Source of the DNA: Siderastrea radians
Lineage: Eukaryota; Cnidaria; Anthozoa; Scleractinia; Rhizangiidae
Assembly (NCBI GenBank): GCA_964017195.1
Contig: OZ024895.1
Coordinates: 32,868,893 to 32,932,892 of the forward strand
DNA: 64,000 bases
Direction: 5' to 3'
Shown here in pieces: positions 20,630 through 32,203 of this stretch (the stretch's first letter is position 1; every line of letters begins with the position of its first letter). The position numbers were made by a program, and so were the translations under genes. The notes below the pieces were generated by a model, which ran no database searches, had not been told where the DNA came from, and worked only from the letters and a program-made list of their open reading frames with translations.

Positions 20630-21127
20630 AGAAAAAAAAAACAGCAGAGGAAAAAACGACGAGCGAGTTGGTTTTCCCGATATTTCGGATAGTCAAGCCG
20701 TCGTTCTTCAGGGAATTTAATGAAAATATGGAAAGTCGTTACAATATGTAGTAAAACGGTTTCAGTTAGATATATGATGCAATTGTTTGGAATTTGAAAT
20801 TTAAAACAAGCTAATAGGGACGAAATAAAACAAACCAGCCTAGTCCTTAGGCGTTCTCTCTTGCCCCGTCGTCCGCGCAAAGATCTTAAGATCCAGGTTT
20901 GATCGAGTCGAGAACGCCTTGGGACTAGGTTGAAACAAGCATAAATAACGGGTAATATAAACGGGAAAATAAACATGGATAAGTGTAAATTTTAAATTTC
21001 AAACAATTCGGTATCATAACGACTTTCCGGTGTATTTTCATTAAATCCCCCGAAGAAGGACGGACAGTCCGAAATATCGGGAAAACCACCTCGCTCGTCG
21101 TTTTCTTCTTTGCTTTTTTTTTTTTCA
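20630..21127. mobile_element. Long inverted repeat with nested hairpin
   Basis: The left side (AACGACGAGCGAG, TTTTCCCGATATTTCGGA, TTTAATGAAAATA, AAAGTCGTTA) recurs inverted on the right. Each side ends in an A/T run. The arms are about 200 bp with mismatches. A 94-bp hairpin (20838-20931, CCTAGTCC-TTAGGCGTTCTC and inverse) lies between. The GATATTTCGGA motif with CTTCTTCGGGG is reminiscent of terminal repeats of PLE-type retroelements, but no ribozyme core is visible. Confidence 0.6.
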
Positions 21128-21973
21128 CTACAGTTTATTTTAATTACTTTAAAACAGCAGGATCTTGACTGTTGTCGTGTCTTATAGAGGTTTCAACGTT
21201 TACTTTATTGACCTCTTTTAATGGACTTCATTGGAAAACCCTGCTTATTAAGTAAATGTGAATGGATGAATGAATGAATATTTGCATTCAACCCTCGTAA
21301 ATTCGTCCAAGTGTGACTGGTTTATCTCAGTATAAGAAACATTGACATCTATGGTAAAATCTACCTCGTAGAATAAGTACCACCGCGGCAAATATTTTGC
21401 TTTTACCATGGTTATTTTCATCGGAATTATCAACCTACTTTATGCTGATCATGTACAGAAGACAAGACTTCCAAATTCTCTTTTATTTCCTTTGAAGGAA
21501 ATTAAAAAAAAAAAAGAAACTTACGCTGAAACATGTAGGGCATGCCTTATTCTTTTGATCATGATCCCTCTGCGAGGTTAAAACTGTTTCTCTTTAAAAG
21601 AAATGTCACTTTGGCTTCGTTCACAGTAAAGTGCTTGTAATGGTCCTGAATTTGGTGGTCCAGTTCCCTATGACGCCACAATCCTTCTCAAAATGTATTT
21701 TCAAGAGGGCTGATAACGAGGCAATGTCTTACTACACAGTTTCGAAATGGAATAAAGTTTTATTTTGTTAGAAAGACATTAAGTGTTGAGAAAAGTCGCG
21801 TGACCTGTTTTGCGAGATGACTCCTTAATAGGAAATAATCAGGAGAGATTCATGTAAGAGGTAACCACACATGCAGTCAGAAACATTGAGTAACATGCTT
21901 GCGAATAAAACAAACAAACAAACAAACGAAAATGGAATGATGTGTGGAGAGGGGAACTCAGAAAAAAATTCGG

Positions 21974-22046
21974 AGTTCCAGATGGGATTTGAACCCACGA
22001 CCTTCCGTACACTAGTCGGATGCTCTAACCACTGAGCTACGAGAAC
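21974..22046 (-). tRNA. tRNA-Thr(AGU)-like gene or tRNA-derived pseudogene
   Basis: On the minus strand a cloverleaf can be folded: acceptor GTTCTCG with CTGGAAC (one mismatch), TA, D arm GCTC-AGTGGTTA-GAGC, anticodon arm TCCGA-CTAGTGT-ACGGA (last pair A-A), TCGTGGG and TTCAAAT-CCCA T arm. The anticodon AGT reads Thr codons. A-box TAGCTCAGTGG and B-box GGTTCAAATCC are intact. It lies in an intron of the SLC17 pseudogene. Mismatches in two stems favour a pseudogene or SINE head over a working tRNA. Confidence 0.55.
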
Positions 22047-22776
22047 TCTAGTGATGAGCGATGGTCAATTGTGGGCTGACACAACGACTGCATCGCGCAG
22101 TCACATTGTGCCAATGAAACAAACAAACAAAACAAAGTATATACCCATCGTATTGAATAATTTTCTCACTGTCCCTGTGCCAAGGTGGTGCTCACAAAGG
22201 TAGTCTGCTAGTTGTCCTCCAACTAGTTTCACCAACACAACGACAACATATGGCAAGGCTGACGCCGCAGAAGTCTACAGAACGAAAAAAAAAATCATTT
22301 AATTAGAATGGCACCAAAATGTAGTTGACCTTATTTCCCCATCACAAGCCTCTTTGTGTCATTTTCACCTGTCCATATTATAAATGAATATATGAACGAA
22401 CGAATGAACGACTAAATGAGGGATTTTAGTCAAGTTAAACACAGAGGTATTCTTTGCAAAAGTTATGATTGTGGGGGAAAAGCAGATCTTTGCAAGACCC
22501 ATTGGAATCTAAAAAGAAAAATGTTTGTAACCACGCATATATATTTTGGAGATATAAATTAAGCAACCATAATTCTGAAAAAGGTATGTATGGCATTTTC
22601 TTTCGGAATTTAAGCTCAATCATCTCTGGAACATGCGTGGTTACCCTCAGTTTTCTTTTTGGATTCTAATGCCCTTTGCTAAGATCTGCTTTTCCCAGGT
22701 AGCACAAACCGCGCAAAAATACCGTTGTATCAGTAGGCAAATCTCTTTAGAAACCTGAATACTCTGACAAGACCAT

Positions 22777-22943
22777 CCTCGGAGACCCAGAGGCAAATAG
22801 TGGGGCGAGGGAAAGTCGGAACGGGCGAACAACAAAATTGGGCGAAGAAAAGTTACCTTTGCCCTTGGCTTTTCTTTGCCCACTTTTTTGTTCGCCCGTT
22901 CCGACTTTCCCTCGCCCCACTATCTGCCCCTGGGTCTCCGAGG
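22777..22943. mobile_element. MITE-like fold-back, about 75-bp arms
   Basis: CCTCGGAGACCCAGAGGCAA begins the left arm, and the right arm is its inverse with a few changes; TAGTGGGGCGAGGGAAAGTC and GGAACGGGCGAACAA are shared by both. 167 bp. Non-coding. Confidence 0.75.
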
Positions 22944-25230
22944 AGGGCACCAGACCTGAAATGCGCAGAACGTATGCGAAGTAACAGAAGGATGCACCGT
23001 CCAACATGGTGTTTTCAACGTAAATGTAACGTAAAGGAATTTAAAGAGGTATCAATTGAGTAAATACAGTAAAACAAATCTTGTTGTTATCTAATAAAAT
23101 GTTGAAAAAAAAGTTGATTAAAAAAAAATGAAAAGTTCTATGAGCAAATTAAGCTTGAAGTTTATAAACATAAAAAATGACAGAAACTATCGGGAATCAA
23201 TGCATTTTTTAAATATGGATACCTTGCTTGATATATGTTGTTGCCAATATTGTCCCTAACTGATTTGTTTTCTTTTGACAAAGCATAGCTCATTGAGCGT
23301 TTCTGCTTGCAACGTTTTCAGACAATGCGTTTTCACCCCACCCTCCCCCTCCACATCGCTTACGCCTTGACTCAGATCGTGGCCTTAGCTTGCTAACATT
23401 ACTACTAGTCGAAGTTATGAATATATGAAATTCATATATTTGAACTGCGGAATGAAGAAATAAATGCAAAGAAGATCCTCCTAATTTTTTCAGGCTTTCT
23501 TTTCGCAACTGCATAAGTTGCGTTAATAACTGCGAGGATCCTCTTTTATTACTACTAGTCGTTTGCGAAAGAGCTACTAGTTCGCAATTGCAAGCGACGC
23601 CGAGTGTCAGTTTTACCCTTAGAATAGGATCTGCCAGTAGGCAGGAATAACCTCCCCCGGGGCACTCCCGTATAGTGGACTATACAGAAAAGGCTTTACC
23701 TCTTGTGATTACAGTATACAGAAGGATAGTGAAAATTGTCGTTTTAGTACACTTAAATTCAAAGAGATAGAAGCTACGTCTTAGTACCAAAAGGGTTCCT
23801 GACCAATCTTTTGACAGAAATCACAAAGCAAAGAATTATGGAAACTTGAATCCTTCGAAAACGCCACGACGATCTACAGATTCTGGGTTATTTTAGAGGC
23901 ATCAGAGGAATGCAAATTGCGCTATTACAATTGCCCAGAATGGAATAGAAGTCAATATCGCCTTCCACGATATTGGAACGTCCTGTAATTAATTAACCCG
24001 GAAATAGGTTAGTATACGCCATGATCTTTTGCCCGTTTTGGAGGGTCAGCTCCCGGTCAAATGACTAAATGGGGTTTGAACGTCAACTGTCAAATGGCTT
24101 AAATTATTATGCAACCTCTCTCTGACGCAATTCTATAGAAAATGACAACCGTATTTTGACTGGCAGCTTTTTCATAAATATGAATTTTTATGTTTCAAAT
24201 CAAAAATTCCATTTTTATTTAGTAACTTTTACATTCTTAGTCCATTTAATAACGTTCTCGCCCAAATCTTGCCAAGTTCAAACTTTTTCAAAACTTTTGC
24301 TGCAGTTAGATAATGACCAACACTAATGTCAGAAAACCAAACAACTGGCATGGGGGGGTCACCATGCTCGTTTCGGAGAAAAAGGGTATCGAAAACGTAG
24401 CGTTTTTAGGAGCTTTGGTTATGAAAGGCGAAATCAGCTTAATTGCTACCAGCAAATAAAATAAGTTTCGTGGAGAACTCTAGATAATGCCGATTTATTC
24501 ATATCACCGCAAAGAGGCCTATTAAGAAAATTTTTGCAGCTAATATCATTGGCTGATATCATCGGAAATGATTGGAAGCCATGCATACCCGCATTCGCAG
24601 AAAAATTCCATCGCATGTGAGCAGCCGAATAGCAAAAATGTTAAACCTTCATACGTTCAGATTTTTTTTTGTATTTTGATAAAATTGAGATAACCAGAAA
24701 GGGAAGTGATCTATCGAAAAAAAGTGTGGGGTCATTGTGCATTTAAGGGAGTTAGGTACCTTTATAGATACTACAATCCCAACCATCGCTGTGTTTGTGC
24801 TAGGCCCAGGAACTAAAAAAACAACAACAACAAAACAAGAAACAAAACAAAAAACCCAGGCCGAATAGGATTAAGGCGGTGTTGGCTCAGCAGGGCATGC
24901 CAAAACATGGTTGGTCGTTCGACTGTCGAGTTGAGCGTTCTTTGGAAATGAAACTGACACGGTAGGTTTAATTTTACTTGCTTCTAACAAGGCATATCTT
25001 GGCATTCCTTGTCAGGAAAGAGTAACCACTACCGAGGCTATTGGTTGCCGCAGTTCACATATTTGGCAAATTTTCATTTCATAGTTCATTATCGCATTCA
25101 ATTCCTATTGCCAAAGAACTCGTTTGCTCGAAGCCTGAAACTTCAGTCATCTCCACTGATTCAACATAATTCGACATTATTCGAAAAGGGTGTCCAAACG
25201 CATTCGAAATGTTAAATTCAACAGTGTTAA

Positions 25231-26601
25231 GGCCGCGGGTGACAAGCTGCTCATGAATAAATTTATAAGGCAAAAGTTTGGTGGAGGTCTTATGCTAAAA
25301 AACGTCATATCTTGTACGTTTGGGAGCCGATTCCTTTTAAACTTAACAGAGAGCTTGGTCAATGGTGGAAGTGCAACAAGGTTGCTTTTGGTTTGATAGA
25401 TTGCGCTTCTTTGCGATGCTATGAGCTCCCAAAGTTAAGATTTTGTAAAACGCGACTCCGTGTCCAAGTTTTCTCCTCGTGGAGAGGACAACACTTCTTG
25501 ATTTTATATACCATTCATTGATCAGTTAAAACCTCTATTGTGTCACAACAGAAGCCGATTTTGTGATTTCAAGTTCCACTGAAAGTTATAAGCCTTTGAA
25601 TCAGTAAAATCGTCCTTCTTTCAATTTGAAGCCTTCAAAATTCTGTTAAAAAGCCTGTTTTAAAAAAGTGCTTCTGTTGTGACAACCTACAACACACCTA
25701 TTTTACCTCTCTGTTGTGTCAGTTCAGGAAATTCTATAGCCGCGCTGTATTCTTGGACACAAAATTGGTGGTTTAAGGACCTACGAAGGCTTACCGAATG
25801 TAAAACGCGACTCCGTGTCCAAGTTTTCTCCTCGTGGAGAGGACAACACTTCTTGATTTTATATACCACTCATTGATCAGTTAAAACCTCTATTGTGTCA
25901 CAACAGAAGCCGATTTTGTGATTTCAAGTTCCACTGAAAGTTATAAGCCTTTGAATCAGTAAAATCGTCCTTCTTTCAATTTGAAGCCTTCAAAATTCTG
26001 TTAAAAAGCCTGTTTTAAAAAAGTGCTTCTGTTGTGACAACCTACAACACACCTATTTTACCTCTCTGTTGTGTCAGTTCAGGAAATTCTATAGCCGCGC
26101 TGTATTCTTGGACACAAAATTGGTGGTTTAGGACCTACGAAGGCTTACCGAATAAACACGAATGTTTAGGTAAGATTGTGCTAATTATGGAAATTAAATT
26201 CTAGCAGCTATTGTTCACTGTCCAGAAAAGAACAATATGTTGCAATTTAGAGATCGCAAATAGTTGAATTGAATAATATAAGCATTTCCGAAGCTCTATG
26301 TTAGCTATAAGAAGTATTATTTTAGTTTTTGCTTAGTTTTTTGGAAAACTTCTCAAAAGTTTCTATTAACATTCGAACGTAAAAAAAGCTGGACTTGACA
26401 ATATTTTTTGTTTAAAAATGCTTAAGAGTCACAACTCCGTAGCACACGATTTAACGTACGTGCAATTATTGATTCAGAAACTGAAAGTTTTACTGAAGAG
26501 GCTCTTCATGAATAGGTCGCACAATGACGCTATCATTCGTCGCACTTCGTGCATACACTTTAAATAAATAATGCTGATGACTTAGTTTCTCACCCGCGGC
26601 C
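25231..26601. mobile_element. TTAA-flanked DNA transposon (non-autonomous), 1.37 kb
   Basis: TTAA at 25227-25230 and 26602-26605 flank inverted ends GGCCGCGGGTGA, after which the arms diverge (ACAAGCTGCTCATGAATAAA against GAAACTAAGTCATCAGCATT). It contains a 355-bp tandem duplication (25445-26154). No transposase frame is visible. TTAA duplications are typical of piggyBac and Kolobok transposons; the superfamily is not assigned. Confidence 0.65.
25445..26154. repeat. Two-copy, 355-bp tandem duplication
   Basis: The unit beginning GTAAAACGCGACTCCGTGTC occurs at 25445 and again at 25800, differing by only a few bases (ATTCATTG versus ACTCATTG; GGTTTAAGG versus GGTTTAGG). Near identity implies a recent event. 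Confidence 0.85.
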
Positions 26602-26611
26602 TTAACGCCGC

Positions 26612-26656
26612 CTGATCGATCGATCGATCGATCAATCAATCGATCAATCAATCCCA
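26612..26656. repeat. (GATC)n/(AATC)n microsatellite
   Basis: GATCGATCGATCGATC followed by AATC units, just outside the right end of the TTAA-flanked element. Confidence 0.8.
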
Positions 26657-27676
26657 GAGCAAGGACGAGAACCAACATCAAACTCAACCCACATTACGCA
26701 TCACTGTCAATTACGTACAGTATGGTTTGTACGTTCGTTTGGGTATCATCTTCTAAACTGTTCTCTATGTAATCTAATTCTTCAGCTGATATCCATCGCT
26801 GACTGGCAGGAGAATTCGAGACCTTAGTAAGCCATATCGCAGCCCATAATATACCACTGATTCCTGAAAAAAAAAAGTACAAAATATCCTGTCGTTTCAA
26901 CGAGCCTTCATGGGTTTAACTTGTGGATTCCGTGAATTTTTTCAAATCGTTATTTATAGCTGTACACATTCTAATGATCATTCCCGCTCATTTTATTCCA
27001 TACTGGATTCCGCAGTTCACAATTGAAAGACTTACTGAATTTAATTCCTAGATTCCTTGTACAAAAGATGACACGAGGGTAAAGCAGAGGTCCTAGTTGC
27101 AATTTCATTGTATAATATCCCCATTTCATGTACGATTTCATTCATTTATCCCTATTAATCCCGATTTTTGTTTGGGTCTTTTGGGACCCGAGGGTGGTGG
27201 TGAGATTTCGCCAAACTACGAAACTATGACAGACTATGCCACAGTGAAGTCTTATTTATCAGAACTGTTTCAATCACCATTTGCTCCGTGGAACTCCCAT
27301 CTCATTTATGTTCTTCTTGGACATAATCAACTAAAAAATTACATCTCTTTGCTAATATCCTTTTCAATAAAACTAAGCAACAATTCTGTCCGTGGTATAC
27401 AAAACCCTGTCCGCTGGAAAGGACAATGTGGACTATGCCATACTAATGCGCCTGCTGGATAAGCACAGCTTGAATTGACAAACTATATTATGTTAAAATG
27501 AACGTCTAATAACCTAGGGTGAGACGGGTTTTACAGTCTTAATTTTTGGGCGAGCTAAGCATGAAAACGTTCTTAAGTAACTTAGCGTAGTATCGTAGAC
27601 ATGAATTGAAAACCAAATGTAAAACGGAGAAAGAAAAAACACACACTCTCACTTTATATTTAACAATTAGATTATG

Positions 27677-27752
27677 AGCTCGAGATTTCTATCGCGTGAT
27701 AGTTGATGAGGCCTTCGGCCTCATCAACTATCACGCGATAGAAATCGAGAGC
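27677..27752. repeat. Palindromic hairpin with 3-nt loop
   Basis: GATTTCTATCGCGTGATAGT and TGATGAGGCC on the left, TTC loop, then the exact inverse. Arms of about 32 bp. In the pseudogene intron where the missing 87-nt exon should be. Confidence 0.75.
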
Positions 27753-28726
27753 GAAATTAAGGTAGGTATTTGCTAGGTATTTGTAGCAATTTATTTCAAA
27801 GGTAGATAAACGTATGGTTACTTTGCAAGAACGTTCTAATTTGTGTTTAGAATGCGCCTTTACATTTATTAAGAATTGTTTAAAAAATCAGAGAAACAGG
27901 GTAGCAAATATGTAATCATGAATCTAAAGAGAGAGAGAGAGAGGAAAAAACGTGTAAATCTATCGAAATAACCCTCGGACGCACAAGGGGGTGGGGGTGG
28001 GTTGGATGCCTCCCCCTCGTTAAGTTTTTTCTTGAATTTTTCCAAGAGGAATTGTCATCTACACCTGCCGTTTTCAGTAGCTGTGTGCATATCCCTTTAA
28101 CACATTGTGACACAAGTTTGGTGCGAATCAGTTACGAGATATAACGTCAGAAGTAGTAGGTGGTCAAGCCATTTTGAAGCAAAATGCGTGTGATTTACCC
28201 TTTTTAGGTAAAAGACCACAAAATGTTGGCAAAAATCAGCAAAAGGTTTGATTATGTCATATTCTACATGTTTTTTTATCGATTATAATTTTGTGTAAAA
28301 TCCAAGATGGAAGCCTAAATCTTAAAAACGGGCATCTCAGCTCTTTCAGTTTTTTTTTTACTAGGTAACTTGTTTTGTAGGAACGGCCACTTCCTGTCCT
28401 GTTCTCAGCAGGAAGCTACCAGTAACCAACTACCAACCTTTTTTTGAACTTATATTATAGGAACATGAATTGTGTTTCACGCTGTTGTCGTTACCTGCAG
28501 AATTGAACGCCGCTAATTGGCTTCTCTCTATTGGAGGAGCCCACTGACTCCAGACCGCATAGCCCGATGGGTAGACAGCTCCCTGGATAGTGCATAAAAA
28601 TACAGCACAAAACATGCATGGAAATATAAGAGGTACAGTAGAGGCAAAACGAGGAACAAAAAGAAATGGAGAGGAAAATTGGACGAAAAGAAGAACTGAC
28701 AACAAAAAAAGGGTTGAAATTCCTAA

Positions 28727-29045
28727 GGCCGGTTTTCACTAGCGACGGAGTCGGAGTCGGAGTCGTAATCAGAAGCGCAGAGCGTTTTGATCTAGTGAAA
28801 ACAACGTTCCAATCCCGCTTACGAATTCGTCGCTTACGATCTAGTGAAAACTAGGTTGTCGGTGTCGGAAGCAGAAGCAGAAGAGCTAAACCAATCACAA
28901 AGCGTGGGAACAAGCACTGTGATTGGTTTATCCTTCCGCTTCCGCTTCCGACTCCGACAATCTGGTTTTCACTAGATCGTAAGCGATGGAATCGTTTACG
29001 ACTCTGACTCTGACTCCGACTCCTTCGCTAGTGAAAACCAGCTTT
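28727..29045. mobile_element. MITE, ends GGTTTTCACTAGCGA
   Basis: The left end GGTTTTCACTAGCGACGGAG followed by TCGGAG repeats is mirrored by the right end (...CTCCTTCGCTAGTGAAAACC). A second internal inverted pair (CTAACCAATCACA-type around ATTGGTTTA) gives a nested fold. About 318 bp. Confidence 0.75.
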
Positions 29046-30935
29046 AAAGAAAAGAATTCTGAAACAGAATTGAAATGATGTTGCGATGGATTATTTTAAC
29101 ACCATTTTTGCAGATTCGGGACTGTAAAATAAGAGAGGGTTAAATTCATTCAACATAAATTTTATTTTTATTATTTTCAACAGGGCATTTTAACACATCG
29201 CTTGTAATTTTGTTTTAGACTCTCCACCATTTGTATTAAAAAAAAATTGGCACTCTGCTTCCGGTGCATATGATTGCAATGGAAGCTGTCTGCCTCGTGG
29301 ATCCAGTTTGACAATGTTACAACGCAATTATTGTCAGCAAAACAATTTAAAATGCCCAGCCATCTAGCAGCCAGTCGTAAGAAGCTTGTTCTTAACTTAA
29401 CTTACAATAAGTCACACAAAATTACGGCCAACACTGAACAACAACAGCAAAAGACAAAAAGAAACAACAACAGAAACGACAATGACAGCAACTCAGGAAT
29501 AGTCATATTTTTACCTCAGCCATTCCTATTGCAATCCTCGAGGCGATCAATAGCCCCACATGCGCACGCGCAGCGATAGGAGTTAACAGCATCAGAAGTC
29601 CACTGGTGCCCACACTAAGCCCAAGCACAGTGACGCCACCACATTTTCGCGCCAAAACACCGCCTGGTATCTGGCATGTAGGCATAGTAAAACGTACTGA
29701 GGATTATTCCTGCCGTGAAAGTGATACACAGTTGTTAAATTGTCTATTTCTAGGCTTGTAGCATGATTTCTTTGCAGGATCTATGTTTTGTGATTTTTTT
29801 GATTTTGCCCTTGGCCAGCAAAGAAACAAAGTTTCCGCAGAACTCTTGCGAATCAAACACAACACTCCACAGAAAATTTATTTACTCCTTTACATATATA
29901 TTTATTTTTTGGTTTTGCAATGCAAACTTGCGTTATTGGGGCGATATTGAACTTACAAAATGCTTTTTAATAGTAAAACGACAGCCTGCACAATAGATAC
30001 AAAGAGGTCATAAATAGAAATTTTAATTCTATGGCAACTTACCTTGTAGCTGTGTACTCCAAGAGAACTCTGCAGGTTCCTGTGCAAAACATAATGCTGT
30101 TTAGATGATGACCCTACCCATTAAAAGCTTTTATTTTTTTTCTTAAACATTTTACACAGAAAGGTAAAAATTGCCCTGCACTGTAGCCCTAGTCATTCAT
30201 GTGACAGATCCCCGCACGGAGCTCCTTTGAAACCTTGTAGTTTTGATGGCCGGAAACCTGAGCTCCTTACAAGACAGGATGAAGGCTATTGCCCCTCGGT
30301 CGAGGGGGCCCCGCCGACAAGTGACATGATCCCGAATAGGCCATTTACGGGTTGTCTTTTGTCTCTTTTTCAAAGCGAGGCCAAGTGCCCAACCTTTCCG
30401 TACGGAAACGAGTTTTATCTGCATGTCTGATGTGAGTGAAAGCTCATTTTCGTGTGAAAGCGTATGCACCAAGACCCGCTTTAAAAAGGAGGTACAAGAC
30501 AACTCGGAAGTGGCCTATAGAAGCGCAGACGTCACGTCCTTGTAATCGTCAAAAGATGTAAAGATGATACACATAGTTGAAGAAACGTTGTCGGGTGAAA
30601 AGCATAAACCAAGCATAAACTATACGACCCATTGGTTTTCTGGGAAGTGGAAGAACCTGCTTTGATTCTCAGACACCGTACGTGCGCATCATAACAGCAC
30701 AGAAAAAATAAAACTGATAGATATCCTTCAAAATCTCACCATGAATAAAAAATACCTTGAATATAAATAAACGGAACGGAGTAACAAGCTTGCCTTGTTT
30801 TCTCAGAATTCCATAATGTCGTTCATGGTTCATACTTTTTACCAGACATCTTTTTTTCAATCAGGTGTGTATCTGTAAAGTACATGCCTGCAGTATGCTA
30901 ATCCAGTAAGTAACGGTAATGTGTTTTGTATGTCC

Positions 30936-31320
30936 AAATTCGTTGTATAATTCAAGGGTACTCCTTAGAGTTAGTGAGCGATTTAAGATCCTTTGGCAAC
31001 AACTCTCAGTTCATTCGTAATCTAACCCCACTCACCAAACACTGTAAGAACATGTGCACATAACACAAGTCCTGCACTTCCTGTGCAAAACATAATGCTG
31101 TTTAGATGACGACCTTACCCATTAAAAAGCTTTTTAGCTTTTTTTCTCAAACATTTTAATGGAAAGGTAAAGGTTGCAGTCCAAATTCGTTGTACAGTAC
31201 AAAAGTACTCCTTAGAAGTATAGCCGAGCACTTTGTAGATCCTTTGGCAACAACTCTCAGTCCACTTGTGATTAACCCCACTTACTCCAATCACTGTAAG
31301 AACACATGTACATTACACAA
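30936..31320. repeat. Tandemly duplicated intron segment in SLC17 copy 2
   Basis: TCCAAATTCGTTGTA-x-A... CTCCTTAGA...GATCCTTTGGCAACAACTC occurs at 30936 and 31178 (period about 242 bp). The segment CCTGTGCAAAACATAATGCT also occurs at both 30078 and 31079. The duplicated block includes the acceptor side of the 37-nt exon. About 770 bp of other sequence (30180-30930) separates the older halves. Confidence 0.65.
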
Positions 31321-31646
31321 TACCTGCACATCATGACCATCTCTTACGACTGTATGGTTAGCAACCGTCACAGCTACGGCGACACTGAGGCTCACACGTA
31401 TGGCGAAAATGTTCGCAAATCCTAGAAAACTCAGTACAGCTACCATATAACGCAGAGGGAGGACACACGCCGCTTTACATGGACATCTCTTTTCAAATTT
31501 CGTTCCTTCTTTGTCGCCTGTCGTCTTGTTAGTGCTTAGTGGGTTTGGTTTGGTACCTTACTGCCTCTGTCTTGGTGCCAATACATGCTGAAAAGGAACC
31601 AGAGAAACGTGTTTGATTTAAATGCGTCCCAGGACTGCCATGAAAG

Positions 31647-31650
31647 CAAA

Positions 31651-31681
<31 letters not shown>

Positions 31682-31682
31682 C
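31647..31682. repeat. (CAAAA)n microsatellite
   Basis: Seven or so CAAAA units directly upstream of the pseudogene's first coding exon remnant. Confidence 0.8.
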
Positions 31683-31800
31683 GTCGTCAGTACCTTACGT
31701 AAGCGCACTGCCAAGTGCAACTTGTTTACAGAGTGGCAGCCGAAACGTGCCGCCATGTACAACTGTTTTATGGCTGATCTCTCCTGATCTCTGTTGTTAG

Positions 31801-32203
31801 TAGGCTCAGTCTCCAGCCGTGAGCTAGTGTCTCGATGCGCCCGCAATTCTCGCCACCTTCACGGCTGGGTGCACGGGTTTGGTTGCATGTCCGTGACGTC
31901 ATTACAATTTTAGTAATTATGCAGACAATCCACACGTCATTTGCTTAAATTTTGTTTTCTTTTTGTATCGTCTTGAAAAAAAGCGAAATGCGAAAAGTAT
32001 GCCTGAAACGTCCTCCTAAAAGTGTGAAATTTCAAGAGAAAGACGAAATCTCGCTAAATTATGCCGCGCATTCTGCACCGCAAATTTCAGGGGGCCTGTC
32101 TCTGATTGGTCAGTCTAAACAATAACCAAACCCGTGCGCCCAGCCGTGAAGGTGGCGAAAATCGCGGGCGCATCAAGACACTCACGGCTGGAGACTGAGC
32201 CTA
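31801..32203. mobile_element. Inverted-repeat element with 9-bp target duplication
   Basis: Ends TAGGCTCAGTCTCCAGCCGT and the inverted copy, arms about 70 bp with internal gaps. The identical flank TGTTGTTAG lies at 31792-31800 and 32204-32212, giving a 9-bp target duplication. 403 bp. The paralogous flank of copy 1 lacks it. A 9-bp duplication fits Mutator-like elements, but no transposase is present. Confidence 0.75.

Larger units (their letters stand above)
18794..31549 (-). pseudogene. SLC17 (sialin-like) transporter pseudogene, copy 2
   Basis: Recognisable exon remnants, 5' to 3' of the gene: 31549-31324, 30079-30043, 29709-29515, 28582-28495, [87-nt exon not found], 26863-26733, 23982-23905 (truncated), 22274-22145, 20200-19960, 18949-18794. 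Lesions seen: the start codon is replaced (ATGAAACCA in copy 1 reads about ACCAAACCC here, and the next Met codon is ACG); the 200-nt exon has lost 5 nt (29515-29709); the exon encoding the seventh/eighth-helix region stops homology after F-x-F-L and runs into TGA; the exon near 19960-20200 has TTA changed to TAA and a 1-nt deletion giving a second stop. Several exons still have intact splice sites, so decay is fairly recent. It lies in tandem with copy 1 and was probably duplicated with its 5' flank. A truncated transcript is possible, but a working transporter is not. Confidence 0.87.

Noticed and set aside
18794..31549. Copy 2 as a third working transporter
   Set aside because: Lost start codon, nonsense codon, two frameshifting deletions, one missing and one truncated exon cannot be reconciled with an intact product.
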